64,000 nt of DNA from Eupeodes corollae (lineage: Eukaryota > Arthropoda > Insecta > Diptera > Syrphidae), in the NCBI RefSeq assembly GCF_945859685.1, contig NC_079147.1, forward strand, positions 239,564,765 through 239,628,764, read 5' to 3'. The number at the start of each line of letters is the position of its first letter. The first letter of the stretch is position 1. A model generated the notes under the pieces. That model ran no database searches. It was not told the DNA's origin and was given only the letters and a program-made list of their open reading frames with translations. A program made the translations under genes and the position numbers. Below, in pieces: positions 36,836 to 49,639 of the stretch.

Positions 36836-38388
36836 ACAAGCAAACTAAATTTTCCATTTTTAATACTAGTATAAAAGTTGGCCCTTTCTTTCCTTCTTTA
36901 TAACAGACCTTAAGTCATAAGTATAGTCTACAGTGATAATCCGTCAATGTGTTTTCTCACCCAGCACCGAATCCCCAACACCCACTAACACCAACACCAA
37001 GAACCCACAATCAACCAAAATAATGATTAAAAAAAAAAACAACAGAAAAACGTCTTCCTTCCTCTTTCGCTACAAAGATATAAGTAAAATAATATTGAAT
37101 CACAAATTAAGCCATGCTATTAGGTGGAACAAAGTGCATGGCATATGTTGTTATAGTTGAAAAGAAACTCGCACTTGCCCCATTCACATCATCACTTCAC
37201 ATAACATACAAGAACAAGCATCAGTATAAGAAGGTCTATACCTCACCTACTACTCCTAAGTAACCTCTTAAGACTAGGAATATAGAAAAATGGAGATAGG
37301 AATAGGGTGGCGATGATAACGACAATGACGATGACTACAAGACAACGGTGAAGACGAATACGAAAACGACATAGACTTTCGGCCTCTGTATCTCTCTCCT
37401 ATATGGGCACACTCTCTACTTTGCTAAACCTCTTTTGCATTTGGAAGTTTTCACATCCTTTTGACAGCAGCAAAAACAGTCTGTGAAAATATCACTATCT
37501 TTTCTTCATGTGCCAAGTGAGCAGAAAAATGATCTTCTCCATCCCCCCCCAAACACTGAACTCACTTCATCTAGAGATACGATATTAAGATGGAACGTTT
37601 CAAATGAAATTCATATAAATATCAACATATCACACTCATTGAACAAGAAAAAGAAGACGAAAAAAAAGCTTCCAAGAAATAGAGAAATACAAGAAAAAAG
37701 GATTTCCCACCCATATACATACATACAACACATAAAGGTTAGGTATACGCTCAGCTCATGATATAAAAGATAGACCCAGCGAAACACACTCTAAACATCA
37801 TCGCAGATACAAAATAAATCTAAGATTTCAATTATAGATAAATCATCATTGGTCAAAAACTTCCATAGGGATCCTGTCTAATCCCGATTGAATGAATGAT
37901 TTTTCGGTCAATTTAACCTTAGCGAGAGCGAAGGACGACGAGTGACGATACTACATACTATATGGAACATCGAGCATGGAGATGGAGCGTTCCGTAATGA
38001 AGTGGAGAAATTCAACAGGACACATTATCCAAGCACGAACACACTATCGAATTTTCTTTCCATCTGTCAGCAAATTCAATTAATGAGTCAGCAATCAAAG
38101 CACGAACAAAAAAAAAAGAATCGAAATAGATGAAGAGCTAGAATGAGCACTAAATAGATGGGATAAGAGGTCCTTTGCTCCTGATGGTATTCTATTTTTT
38201 CTTTATACGATGTTAGTATTGTATACCTCGTCACACGTTGCTCCTCGCTTAAGTCGTCGCTCATCCGCACCGCACCGAACCTCACACTTTTCCTGGCACT
38301 CGTCCTTGCTCGTGTCAGTTCGTTGTAGGCGATGTTAATGGTAATGGCAATGGCCTGGCCTGGCCGTGCTTCTTTCTAATGCTTAGCT

Positions 38389-38454
38389 TATGCCATGCCC
38401 TGCCAGGCTATGCCATTCTATGCCATGCCATGCCATGCGATGCGATGATGATGA
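38389..38454. repeat. ATGCC/ATGCG pentanucleotide array, imperfect
   Basis: At least eight variants of the 5-mer ATGCC (some CTGCC, ATGCG), then ATG repeats. Confidence 0.8.
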
Positions 38455-39384
38455 ATGATATTTGTTTTGTATCTTAGTTTATATTATTTATGCGAAAACA
38501 TATATATTTTTCTTCTCTAAGTTGACACATGAAATAATATAATGTCATTGTATACAGATAAAATGTTTCTATTAACATACACACACACAAACCAAAAAGG
38601 AAAAAGAAGAAAAGCAAGAAAATTATGTACAGATTTTTGGAAAAGGAGCGAAATTTCAACTAAAGGAGCAAGAACCGAAAACATGCTTCGCTTATCCGCT
38701 TTTAAGGACATACCTAACCTATGTACTGTAAATGCATCACTACATCACTACACTATAAATAGGAACTACTAAAAAAACCAAGTCTTAAGTTAGTAAGCCA
38801 CCACCGCACCCAGTGATTTGGACCCTTGCCAGGGTGGATAGGGGATATTAAATACGAGATATGCAGCAATATTATATTTTTTATTCTTGTTGGTGGCTTT
38901 GCTAGTTGGTCTGTGTTGCATACTTCTATGCGCCACATTGTCATGTTCCAATATTAAGAGAAGACAGTAATGTGCAGTATTTTGTGGTGTAATAGAAAAC
39001 TGAATGTTCTTTTTAAGTTTTAAGGGTTTTTTTGGGAAAATTGGTTGAGATATACATTTTTGGTAATTTTAATTTTAACTACTAAAGTTGTAAGAGCGTC
39101 TGAACCATTTTAATACTACAGTACTTGAAGTTTGGTACATAGATATGTCGTTTTTTTTCTGCATTCGAACATTTCACTTTGAAATTCTATGAATGTTTAA
39201 ATTACCACTTAATGAGCAATTAAATACCAACTAAATTCCCCAACAGAAGTGCGATACTCTCAGCAACAACATAGCTTCAAGCTCGACTGTTTGCCTCAGA
39301 GCTTCGTCACGGTGCACTAACATCATTGACTACACCATCTTCAATTACAGTTCGATAAAAACTTCCAGATTTCTATTATACTCA

Positions 39385-40355
39385 GATCTTTCTTGGAAGA
39401 CGCTATGTAGATGGATCAAAAACTAACAACTCAAAATTTAACTTCCCATTCACTGTAGAGTTTTCTAAACAGAAATTTTATTAATAAAAGAAGTCGTAGC
39501 TTAAAGACGACGTGATATCAACATTTGATATCTGGGACAATCAAGCTGTCATAAATCCTTAAACTTTGTCTCTACTAACTCTATAATAATCTTAACATCT
39601 CTAATGGAGAGTTAAACATTCGCCTTTGCTGGGTGCCGAGCCATAGAGACAATGCAAGAAATTGTAAGGCAGATGAACTCACCAAAAATGCTACAATACT
39701 ACCAATTTTATCATGTGTGGCCAATTGTCTCTACATGTAAGGTTTTAGACGCTATAAAAGAAACCAACTTCAAATTAAATAACATCAACATCTGTCTGGC
39801 CATGAAAATCGCATAAGGTGCTTGATGTCTCTAAGAAGATTGCATAATAAGCTTGATAATTGGTGTCATATCCAAGCACTATCTAATAAGAAAGCACACT
39901 ACTTCACTATCCATATTCTCAAATAACTTTTGCATAAGCTGTGTGGACTAGGAAGGGGAAGAAACAGCTCTTTACCCCTTTTTTATATGCCTTGACGCTC
40001 AAAACCTAAGACGTACCTAGGGGAATTCTTCTCTAAAGATCTTAACTATCTCAAATACATTTTTATAATTAGTCTTTCGTAAACAACTATAATTGGATTC
40101 ATTCAGCTCAAAAGAAGGACTCAAAATTCACCTGGTATCCCAATATATTTGATATGTGCTTTTTTAAAATAATATTTAGTAGCATATCATTAGGTGCTTT
40201 TGGCTTGCGTTGTTGCCTATCATTAGGAGATTCTTTTAATGACAATAATGCACCAAACTATGCTGATGCCCTATTAGAAGGTGTTTCGAAATCAAGGGCT
40301 TAAGATTCACGTAGTATCCCAATGGGCCAACAACGGTCTTAAGTGTACCCTACTC
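39385..40355 (+). pseudogene. LINE fragment: RNase H and C-terminal domain (I/LOA-like)
   Basis: Plus-strand remnant related to 10960-11816. GRRYVDGSKTNNSKF near 39395 matches the first RNase H catalytic segment. LCWVPSHRDNARNCKADELTKN near 39615-39690 is the WVPGHxxIxGNExADxLAK motif; two substitutions (R and C) replace usual Gly/Glu positions. The Cys-rich C-terminal block (FCISCVD, then an LHLLCxCPAL-like stretch, near 39930-40010) is in broken frames. Two GTATCCCAATxx-GGCC-like patches near 40130 and 40315 resemble the 3' region of the family. Many stops. Confidence 0.7.
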
Positions 40356-40357
40356 CA

Positions 40358-42150
40358 CCCGATCGAGTATCTAACTACCTCTTAAAGAGTCCTATGCTGC
40401 CTGCATTAAACATTGAAAACCAGTGTAAACATTGCGTTGCATCCATCAGAGATTCCGCCTCTGAATTGCTAGGTTTCACACGGCCACCGCAGCGAAAACC
40501 CTTTTTTTGACGACGATTGCCGGCATGCGCACGCAGCAAAACAAGAGGCGCTGCACATAAGGACCAGAGCTGCTCGCGTGCTCTACGAGCAGAAGAGAAG
40601 AGAGGAAAATCAGCTTCTTAGATGGAAACAGGAATGAGGTTCGTAAATTTTACAAAAATGCAAGAAAAAAACCTCCCAAGGGTACCATCCACGAACCGAA
40701 GCCTGAACATCGTAGTAAAATCGCAGTCTATGTTAAGAATATTGAAAGACCACTTCTCCAAATTATATAACGGCGATGACGAATCAAATTCCGCTGTAAA
40801 GGAGATAGAACCACTCAACCAAGCCGACGCGGATCAACAATTCCGCCTACCGAACCTAGACAAAGTGAAGATAGCTATATCTAAACATAAGTCAAACAAA
40901 GCTGCTGGAGCTGACGGCATGGCCTCCGAACCCTCTAAATTGCACCAACTACAGAGGCATCAGTCTCTTAACATTGCATATGATATCCTCTCTGATAGGT
41001 CCTTGTCAGTGTAGGTTGAAACTAGGAAAGTCCACTATCGACCAAATATTCACACTACGGCAAATTTTGGAAAAACCCAGGAACTTCAAATCGATACCCA
41101 CCACCTCTTTATGGATTTTTAAGCCGCGTATGGCAGCATCTATAGGGAAGAGCTCTACAGAGCAATGTCTAGTTTTAGCATCCCTGTCAAACTTATCCGT
41201 TTATGCAGAATGACGATGGAGAATGCACGCTGCTCTATCAAGGTCGTAAAAGATCTAAACGATGCATTTGATGTCAAAAAAGGTTTTAGACAATTTGAAG
41301 CACTGTCATGCGACAACATCGTTCTGGACAGAATTTTGCACATCTCAACCGTCAACATTAGAGGCACAATCTTTCAAAGGTTCATTCAATTACTGGGATA
41401 CTAACATAATTCGAAAATCAAAGCGTAATGTCAGTGGAACGTTTTTGAGCATTGCAACGGAAGCGAAGTAGATGGGTTTAGTGGTCAAAGATGGCAAGAC
41501 CAAGTATATATGCTGCCATCAAAAAAGGACATTGAACAACGACGATGTCTTGGGCAAAACGTCACCATGCACATCTATAACTTTGAGGTAGTTAAGGACT
41601 TTTTCTTGACTTAGAAGGCAATTGAGAAGTAAAGTCCTCTCTCGAGCATCTAAAATCACCATCTATAAGACACTCATCATACTGGTTCTCGTTTATGGCG
41701 CAGAGGCCTGGACCCTGTAGAAAGATGAGTGCGTCTTAGGATGCTTCCAGAGAAAAATTCTGCGGGTGATTTTCGGTCCCGTACGCATAGATGGATTATG
41801 GAGGAGAAAATATAACGACGAACTGTACGGGTTGTTCAGCGACATTGACTTAGTTAGCAGAATCAAAGCCCAACGGCTAAGATGGCTAGGTCATGTAGAG
41901 CGGATGGACATCAACGCTCCAGCCCGGAAGATCTTCGAATCCAATCCCGAGGGACGGCGCAGTAGAGGAAGACCGCGACTCAGGTGGCGCACCCAGGTGG
42001 GAGAGGCCCTCAACCAACTTGGCGCGCGAAACTGGAGACAGCTAGCTAGGGACCGAGCTGGCTTTAGACGCATGTTGTTTGAGGCCCAGGTTCGCCCCAG
42101 AATTAGCGCCACCTTTGGTAAGTTAGTAAGTAAGTTCGGTTGAAGCCTGA
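40358..42150 (+). pseudogene. RTE-like LINE-R copy, linker to 3' end
   Basis: The plus-strand copy with the best 3' end. SNYLLKSPML-like linker near 40370; VKIAISKHKSNKAAGADGMASE near 40865-40930; GKSTIDQIFTLRQILEKP near 41028; FSIPVKLIRLCRMTMENARCS near 41170; FDVKKGFRQ near 41270. The GYADD region around 41395 is disrupted. An open C-terminal stretch at 41766-42143 reads RIKAQRLRWLGHVERMDINA ... GRRSRGRPRLRWRTQVGEAL. The 3' UTR contains an AGCGCCACC motif near 42103 and ends in TAAG-type repeats (42116-42135). The region around 41801-41830 is the uninterrupted equivalent of the pogo-like insertion site at 51530. Confidence 0.88.
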
Positions 42151-42235
42151 TGCCAAGGGCTATATGACAATAATGAAAGATTTATCATAGAGTTATTATG
42201 AAATTATTACAATAGCTTAGCCTGATTTACAAAAA

Positions 42236-42305
42236 AAAAATTGGGATTGGCCCCAGAACTTTACCATTACAGTCCTATGAACTAACCATCATGCTACTGG
42301 TACTA
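42236..42305 (-). mobile_element. SINE copy 4: isolated tRNA-like head
   Basis: Minus-strand sequence with an A-box-like TAGCATGATGGTTAGT and a degenerate B box GGGCCAATCCC, aligning with the head of the 10573-10870 SINE (shared GGACTGT between the boxes). The body is absent, and it lies shortly downstream of a LINE-R 3' end. Confidence 0.6.
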
Positions 42306-42480
42306 CACCAGCGTCGGCGTGTCAGTAATGCTAATACAAAATTTTGATAACCCTCGAGGTACAAAAGCAAACATTAAAAGTACCGAATTGAACCTAAAAA
42401 CGCCGTGCTTCATCATTTTAACAATAAACCGATTTAATTTCAGTCCCTCTTCGATTCTTTTGATTGACGAAATTTAAAAA

Positions 42481-42710
42481 TAAATAAATTGGGTGGCGCA
42501 ACAGTTCGTTGAGAACTAGGGCCTAGTGACTAACAGTAACTCTTAAGCATTCCTGCCTTTTAGTACTGTTGTCAGGGAGAGAGGGGACCTACAGTTTTTG
42601 AAGCTGAATTCAAACGGCTTTCATGACAAGAATTACTCTTGGATAATTTGTCAATTCCTCGCAAGAGGCAGTAAAAAATTCAGATGAACCCAAGACACTC
42701 CTACGGTTTT
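42481..42710 (-). mobile_element. SINE copy 5 (head decayed)
   Basis: It starts with the ATTT-type tail (plus AAATAAATAAATT) and GGGTGGCGCAACAGTTCG. TTGTCAGGGAGAGAGGGGAC, GACAAGAATTACTCTTGGA and CCTCGCAAGAGGCAGT follow in order. Only traces of the B box (GATGAACCCAAGAC) remain near 42684-42697. Same orientation as the other copies. Confidence 0.8.
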
Positions 42711-43099
42711 ATTAGCAATATTAAAAAAGGAATGACATGGATCGGTCAGCGCCTTGCAAGCTGAGTTAATAACCCTTTTTGCCAAAGTTATGGCAAAAAT
42801 GATATACGGTTTCAAGTCTTAAGGCGATCTTATTTGACTTTAATGGTCCTGGAGCTGAACAACGAAAGCAATTGAACCGGTTATTTCAGAAACAACATAA
42901 GCCAATGAACATTAACTTTTGAGGAGCAACAAATAACTGTTTTATATGATAAAATTCCATAACACTCTACATTTTGAGTGCAAAGTTATAATTTGGTTTA
43001 AGATGCATTTAAAAACCGCCAATTTCTTTGTCTTTTTTTGAGTCTTAACCGGTTTTTAAGCCTTAAAATCCGCAGGTTATAATTAGGTAAAGCTATTTA
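42711..43099. other. AT-rich spacer
   Basis: No feature supported. Confidence 0.5.
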
Positions 43100-44560
43100 A
43101 AACTCAGTACACAATTGAACAACATGCGAAGATCTTCTAGGGTTATTAACACCAGTCCCCCAACAAGTGCAGAGGTAAGTAATGCGATACATCTTCTAAA
43201 GAAAAACAAAGCAGCTGGACTCGATGGTATTCCCGTAGAATTCCTAAAAGCAGACCCTGAGGCAGCTTCCCGTATTTTGCTTAAACTCGTGCAGGCTGTC
43301 TGGGAAAGTGAAACTTACCCAAGGGACAGAAAGGATGAAGTTATTTTAGAGTTACCAAAGAAAGGAAACCTCAAAAACTGTAATAACTGGAGCAGTACCA
43401 CAGTTCTGTCCCTTCTACCCTCAATAGGCATCAACACCTTGCGAATCATCTGAGTACCAATTGCCGTTGTAGCTAATGTTTGTAGATTTTGAGAAGGCTT
43501 TTGATGTGGTCAATCGTGAATGCATCTGGAGATCGCTTATTGCGCGAGGAGTCCCTGAGAAAATTGTCGCAAGATGTTTGTGTTGCACAATGGACAGCTT
43601 TCCGACTACTTCGATGTGCGTCAAGGAGTGAGAAAAGAAGATGTCGTGTCACCAATTCTGTTTTTGCTGGCGATTGACGATGTGATGACTGCCACGGTGG
43701 GAACAAATGAAAGACACTGTATCCAATGGTCTGTTTGACAAGCTTAGACACATAGATTATGCTGACGATATATGTCTCGTGGCAAACAATACGGCAGGCT
43801 TAAATCAGATGTGTCATTCGCTGCAATGAAATGGAGAGATCGCTGGCTTAAGGATTAACACAAATTAGACGAGAGTAATGACCGCGGGCCAAAGCACACA
43901 AGTTATTCGAAGGCAGGGGACCATAGAGGAGGTCTAGCAGCTTAATTATCTGGAAAGTTTTATAGCTTTTGATGGCGAAACGGACCTGGATGTTAACAGT
44001 AGAATAAACAAAGCCCGTAGTGCACCTGGAATTATCTCACCTGAGTGGAACTATATCAAAGTTTCGCTACGCACCAAGTTGAAACTCTCCGATCCAACGT
44101 CAAATCAGTGCTGATACATGCTTCCGAAACATGGAAATGCTCTGACAACATCTCGAATAGACTACAAGCTTTCTTTAACCGTTGTCTGAGCTCTATTCTG
44201 AAGATCCGGTGGCTGCAAACCATATCTAACTTTGAGCTGTGGAATAGGACCGACCAGAAAAAATTGGACGTAGACATCATGCGACAGAAAAAGCGTTGGA
44301 TAAGCCATACATTGAGAAAACCTGAGGACAATATAGCAAAACAATCCGTCCAATGGAATCCAAAGGATAATAGACGCGTTGGAAGACCAAAGACACCTTG
44401 GAGGTCATCAGTTTTGAAGGAGGCTCGGTCTCAAGGTATTCAATCGTGGCCACAGCTGAGGTCAGTTGCAGTGAATCGGGATAGGTGGAAGGATCTTGTT
44501 GCTACCCTATGCTTCAGGAGGAGTTAAAACGCTGCTGTACAGCCGGATAACATATATATA
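43100..44560 (+). pseudogene. LINE-A copy 2: RT plus C-terminal domain
   Basis: It starts further 5' than copy 1: SNAIHLLKKNKAAGLDGIPV and EFLKADPEAAS near 43170-43265, then ELPKKGNLKNCNNW near 43350. A deletion or frameshift near 43450 removes the GFRxGRSC segment. MFVDFEKAFDVVNRECIWRS near 43477 carries the first catalytic Asp, VSPILFLLAIDDVMTA is near 43650, and IDYADDICLVANN is near 43755, with frame changes between them. The open stretch 44045-44527 is the C-terminal domain (ASETWKCSDNISNRLQAF; WISHTLRKPEDNIAKQ; terminal ATLCFRRS). Coding potential is lost. Confidence 0.85.
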
Positions 44561-45165
44561 TGTTTCATATCCCTAAAATATGTAAATATGTTGAATTTAC
44601 TACAAACTAGTTTAAAGTCAAGACTAATTCAAAAAAGGTTTTGAGGTTTAGGAAATTAAAAATTTGATTTTATCGTCAATAGAAATTCTATAATTCAAAC
44701 ACTATCGTTATTTGATGGACATTTTTAAAAAAAAAGAACTGAAAATTTGAAGACCTTTTAAGATTAGGTTCAAAGAACTCAACTATAATGTCATTAAAAA
44801 GTTAATGGAAATGAGATAAGGGTTTTCCAATAAGAGGTTTCATTTGTATATGCAAGAAAACCAAGTGGAGTTTAGTATTTAAAGTCTTAGATTTTAAACT
44901 CGTAATTTATACATCAATATAATATTTAGAAAAAGCATCAACAGCACTGTATGAATAAATATACAAACATGTATTTAAGTAAAAATATATAGAAAAATTA
45001 TTATAGGTAGAAAAAATCGGCCAAAATAATAAATTCGCTTTTTAAAGTGAAAAATAGTTCGAAACCATGACCGGAGGATATAATTTAATAACCACCTCAA
45101 TAACACTTACTATACTTTTTCATTCTCTCTCTCTTTCTTTCTTTCTCTTTATACCCTATACCAAG

Positions 45166-45181
45166 CCCCCCCCCCCCCCCC
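45166..45181. repeat. 16-base C homopolymer
   Basis: Uninterrupted run of 16 C, preceded by CT microsatellite. Confidence 0.9.
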
Positions 45182-45487
45182 TCTTCCCTGACTTGCATAC
45201 TTTTTGGGGTTTCTTTTGCTAAGCTACATTACATACTCGTACATCTCTTGTGAAATGAATTTATATCTTTTGGCAAACACAATCTCTAAAGCTTGTACAA
45301 CTATGACTATATACTGTTGATAGTGATAAAAAAAATCTCTCATTGTAAGGATCTTCACTCCAGGATTAAGCCAGCAAAGAAATAAATATCATACTCGTAC
45401 ACAAAATCACAGAAAATATAATAATATAAACGAAACGTAACGATTCAAAGGTTAAAATGATTTTGTTACTCTCCTTCATACTCTGCT

Positions 45488-45503
45488 CCCCCCCCCCCCC
45501 CCC
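45488..45503. repeat. 16-base C homopolymer
   Basis: A second uninterrupted run of 16 C, 322 bp after the first. Confidence 0.9.
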
Positions 45504-47310
45504 GCCTGCCCTTCCTTCTGAAAACAAAATGAATATAATATTTGAAACAAAAATAAGGAATTTTATTGTGTGTGTGTTTTTTTTTATTCGACGACTATAT
45601 AATCTGTTTTTAAGATAAAAACATTTTTAAGAAAATCATTTCAGAAGCCATACACAAAAGTACTTTATACCTACGAGAACATAAACGTTTTTGAAAGCCA
45701 AACATAGTTTGACTTTTGAATTGTTCTACGACTCCGAGGAGTGTATAGATAGATATAAAGATAGATAAACAGATACTGTATCTAGATCTACCTTGCGATA
45801 TATCTGAACTCTGGCAAGATAAATAAAATTCAATGAAGGTCTTTATGGTTATGCTTGAAAGAATATAAAAACCTCACATATTGGTCCAGCCATTTAGGTG
45901 TACCAGTGTACCAGGATATCTAAGTAGTTTTGTAGCTTATGAATCTTAACATACATACACACCATGTACATATATACCGAAAGAACCGATGAAAAGTTTT
46001 GTTTGAAAAAGTATCTTATTCTCATTTAATATGTCGAAATGGTTTTGTATATATTTTCCTCCAATAACAACAAAAATATCTTCTTCATACAAATAGTTTG
46101 TGTTGCTGTCGAGGACAACAAAAGGACATAGAAATGGTATAGTTTGGAGCCATTATATTCCATAAAACTGACCACATGTTTGCTTTAAGCAAAATATGGT
46201 AAAATCATTTAAATGCTGCTACGACTATAGAGTCTATATAGATGCGAAGTTTTAATATTTTCCTTTTCGGCCTTGGGACAATATTCGACTGAATTGCTTA
46301 AGGACTTTTGTCTGGGAATTTTGGTAAAACTTGAAAAGGTTTTTCTTACATATATACCTACGAGTATGTATAAATACACAAAGTATAACTTTTATGTACC
46401 TATGCGTATATTATATGTACTTTCATACACTTGGAAAATCTTTATAATGTTTTCATACACAATGTGACATGTGTTTTTTGGAATATGAGGGTGCATCCGG
46501 TTGGTCGTTTCATTCGAGTTTCATTCTTTTATCCTCTTTTAAGGAGCAGAAACCAAGAATTCAAACAAATCATAGGCAAATCTATAAAATGGATCTAGGA
46601 GAGGATAGTTAAGATTTTGCGGGATATCAAAGAAGATTTGGCTATAGTCTTTACGATACACAAAATATCAAGAGGCTTTAACAGACTAATTTTAGGATTT
46701 TTTTTTTGTTTGAAAATTGTTTTGTTTATTGTCGTCGGTAAAAAGGTACAAAAGTTTAATAACCACAATGTAGCAAATAGATGTGTGTACTCAAGACATG
46801 GACTTTTACAAAATTTAAAATGGTTATTTATTGAAAAAGTCTGTTGCCTGCCAGGAGGTTGAGCAATTTGGTCCGCATATATCGAAGAAGGTAGAAAAAG
46901 AATACAGTCTTTAGAAATCATATTTTGAATTATTTTATCACATTTATTGACTTTACTTTGAAAATGGAACTTCAATTACCTTTCGTTTGATATTTATTGA
47001 TTATTTATTTGAAAGTGTATTGAAACATGAGTTTAATTCTCATACACTTCCTGTTTTGTTTACAAATCAATGATCCTTTTAAACATATTCAATTGGAATC
47101 CTTGTTTCTCAAGAAATGCTTATAAATTCCTGAGATGTTCAAAAGTAAGACACATGTAGATCATATAGGCATGAAGACCACGTGCAACCTCTGATATCAA
47201 AAAATTCAAAAACGTTTGTTTAGATATAATAAAACGTTTCTCATCAATTTTAAATTCGGCAACATTGACCCTATAAGTTCTTCAAACTCTTGGACAAAGC
47301 AAAGGAGCAG

Positions 47311-49612
47311 CTTACTTACTTACTTTAGGTGGCGCTACAGTCTGGGGCGGACCTGGGCCTCAACCAACATGCGTCTCCAGCCAGCTCGGTCCCTAGCTAG
47401 CTGGCTCCAGTTTCGCACGCCAAGTTGGTTGAGGTCCCCCCACCTGGGTGCGCAACCTGAGTCGCGGTCTTCCTCTACTGCGCCGTCCCTCAGGATTGGA
47501 ATCGAAGACCTTCTGGGCTGGAGCGTTGATGTCCATTCGCTCTACATGACCTAGCCTAAATGAGAACCGCGATGATAAGTGTCTTAAAGATGGTGGTTTA
47601 AGATGCTCGAGAGAGGACTTTACTTCTCAATTGCCTTCTAAGTCCAAAGAAGCAGCGATTTGCAAGAGTTATTCTTCGTTTGATTTCAGCGCTGGTGTCG
47701 TTGTCTGTATTAATAGCGGTGCCTAGGTAGACAAAATCCTTAACTACCTCGAAGTTATAGCTGTCCATGGTGACGTTTTGCCCAAGACGTCGTTGTTCAA
47801 TGTCCTTTTTTGATGACAGCATATGCTTGGTCTTGCCCTCATTGACCACTAAACCCATCTTCTTCGCTTCCGTCGCAATGCTCAAAAACGCTCCACTGAC
47901 ATCACGCTTTGATCTTCCAATTATGTCAATATCATCTGCGTATCCGAGTAATTGGATGGACCTTTTTAAGATTGTGCCTCTAGTGTTGACGGTTGAGTTT
48001 TGCTCAATTCTTTCCAGAACGATGTTGAAGAAGTTGCTTGACATTGCATCGCCTTTTTTGACATCAAATGCATCGGTAAGATCTTTTCCGACCTTGATAG
48101 AGAAGCGTGCATTCTCCATGCACAAACGGATTAGTTTGAAAGGGATGCCCAAACTAGACATTGCTCTGTAGATGTAAAACTCTTCCCTATAGATACGCAG
48201 CTTTAAAATCGATAAAGAGATATTGGGTATCGATTTGAAGCTCCTGGTTTTTTTAAAAGATCTGCCGTAGTGTGAATATTTGGTCGATAGAGGACTTTCC
48301 TGGTCTGAAGGCACACTGGTGGTTTTGCTGTGGTGGCCGTGTGAAACCTAGCGATGAAGAGGAGGAATCTCGGATGGATGCAACGCAATGTTTCCACTGG
48401 TTTTCAATGCTTAATGCAGGTAGCATAGGACTTCTTAAGAGATAATTAGAGGCTCGATCGGAAAAGGACATGGCAGTCTTTTGAGAAGTGTCGTGCGTCG
48501 ATCGCAATGTGAACAATCTGGTTGACTGGTTGATTTCCATGTCCCCTTGTGGATATTAAGATACGTGAACTGCGTACTAGCTACCAGAACGTCTCACCCT
48601 GCAGGAAAATTGGTCATCCTGAATCCGTTGTAGGAGTGGGTGTCGTTCGACTGTATCTCCCAATTGTGCCACCAAAGATGTCTTCTCTTCCTAGCTTGAC
48701 ACTCAAATCTCCTAAGATAATTTTAATGTCATAGCTAGAACCCTGCTGATAAGTCTTCTCCAAGAACTTGACGAATATGTCTTTGGTGTCTTAATGTTTC
48801 TCCTCTGTTGGGGCATGTGCGCATGTAAGGCTTATGTTGGTGAATTTAGCCTTGATGCGGATTGTCGTAATGCACTCGCTTACACTGTTGAAACTTGAGA
48901 CTTTTTGCCGTAGTCCAGTTCCAACAATAAATCCACACCCGAATAAAAGCTGTCTTTGTTCTCGGTAGCAGTTGCCGTAGTATACATCGCAGTCTTTTAG
49001 TTTGCGTTTGGCCAGTCCATCCCATCGCTTTTCTTGCATGGCGGTAATATATGCCTTTCAGCAGTTTAGGGCTTCCACTAATTGTTCGGCTGCACGTGGT
49101 CTGTTAAGGGACCTAACATTCCACGTACAGATTCGAAGTTCGTTGTCCTCATTTCGTTTGCGTGGGTTGTCAACAGTGAATCTCCGGATCCGAGGCTTGT
49201 TGTTGCTTCGCAACTATGAAATTTTTACGTGGCCAGGAAGTCACCCCGACGGCACAACTCCAACCTGGAGGGCCATATCCTAAGTATAACTCCAAGGAAG
49301 GGGAGCCGGATAAACTGCTCTTTACAGGCCTGGGCTCCGAATATGTCGAAGAAGCCTTATAAGCTATTAGTGAATAGCTAGTTCAACCTTACTGGAACTG
49401 TAGACGCCACCGTTGATTCCATCTCGGGAATTCCTCCTCTGTCGTCTGGATAAGGAGAGGTGCCTTGGTGGAAACACCTCTCCCCCCTCTCTAGTTTGCT
49501 GCTTCCAACAACTTTCCACTGATGTTGGAACCCAATCTCCAGTTGAGTTGATAGACAGAGGTGGGTTTTGAGAAAAACCTGTGGATGCTTGTGTCCTCTT
49601 GAATTCACATGT
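47311..49612 (-). pseudogene. RTE-like LINE-R copy, near full length
   Basis: Minus-strand copy. From the 5' side: a leader-like region (49612-49300), endonuclease start (RICTWNVRSL-like near 49130, shifted), ITAMQEKRWDGLAKRKLKDCD (about 49045-48985), FGCGFIVGTGLRQKVSSF and LTCAHAPTEEKH, then DIKIILGD near 48720. A 238-codon open stretch at 47598-48314 covers much of RT: FKLIRLCMENARFSIKVGKD, AFDVKKGDAMSSNFFNIVLE, LLGYADDIDIIGRSKRDVSG (intact YADD) and YLGTAINTDNDTSAEIKRRI. A deletion near 47560 joins the RT thumb to the last residues. The 3' end is ACTGTAGCGCCACCTAAAG plus TAAG repeats. Endonuclease frames are broken. Confidence 0.88.
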
Positions 49613-49639
49613 CTACCATTTGAACATCCATAGGAGCAG

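Larger units (their letters stand above)
35791..39384. other. Region without recognisable gene
   Basis: AT-rich DNA with an ACAA microsatellite (36812), a TGCCA minisatellite-like patch (38389) and GA/CA tracts. Short frames at 36933-38772 are lysine-, serine- and threonine-rich without domains. Confidence 0.45.
44561..47310. other. Region without recognisable gene, with poly-C tracts
   Basis: AT-rich with CT tracts near 45125-45150, two 16-base C runs and GATA-type repeats near 45748-45785. Frames at 46273-46975 are unconvincing. No transposon recognised. Confidence 0.5.

Noticed and set aside
38389..38454. CRISPR-like or satellite array
   Set aside because: Only a short imperfect 5-mer repeat without spacers.
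42236..42305. tRNA gene
   Set aside because: It has A- and B-box-like motifs but no cloverleaf pairing that I can build, and it aligns with the SINE head.
47216..47554. 112-codon plus-strand frame
   Set aside because: Mostly the antisense of the LINE-R 3' coding region.
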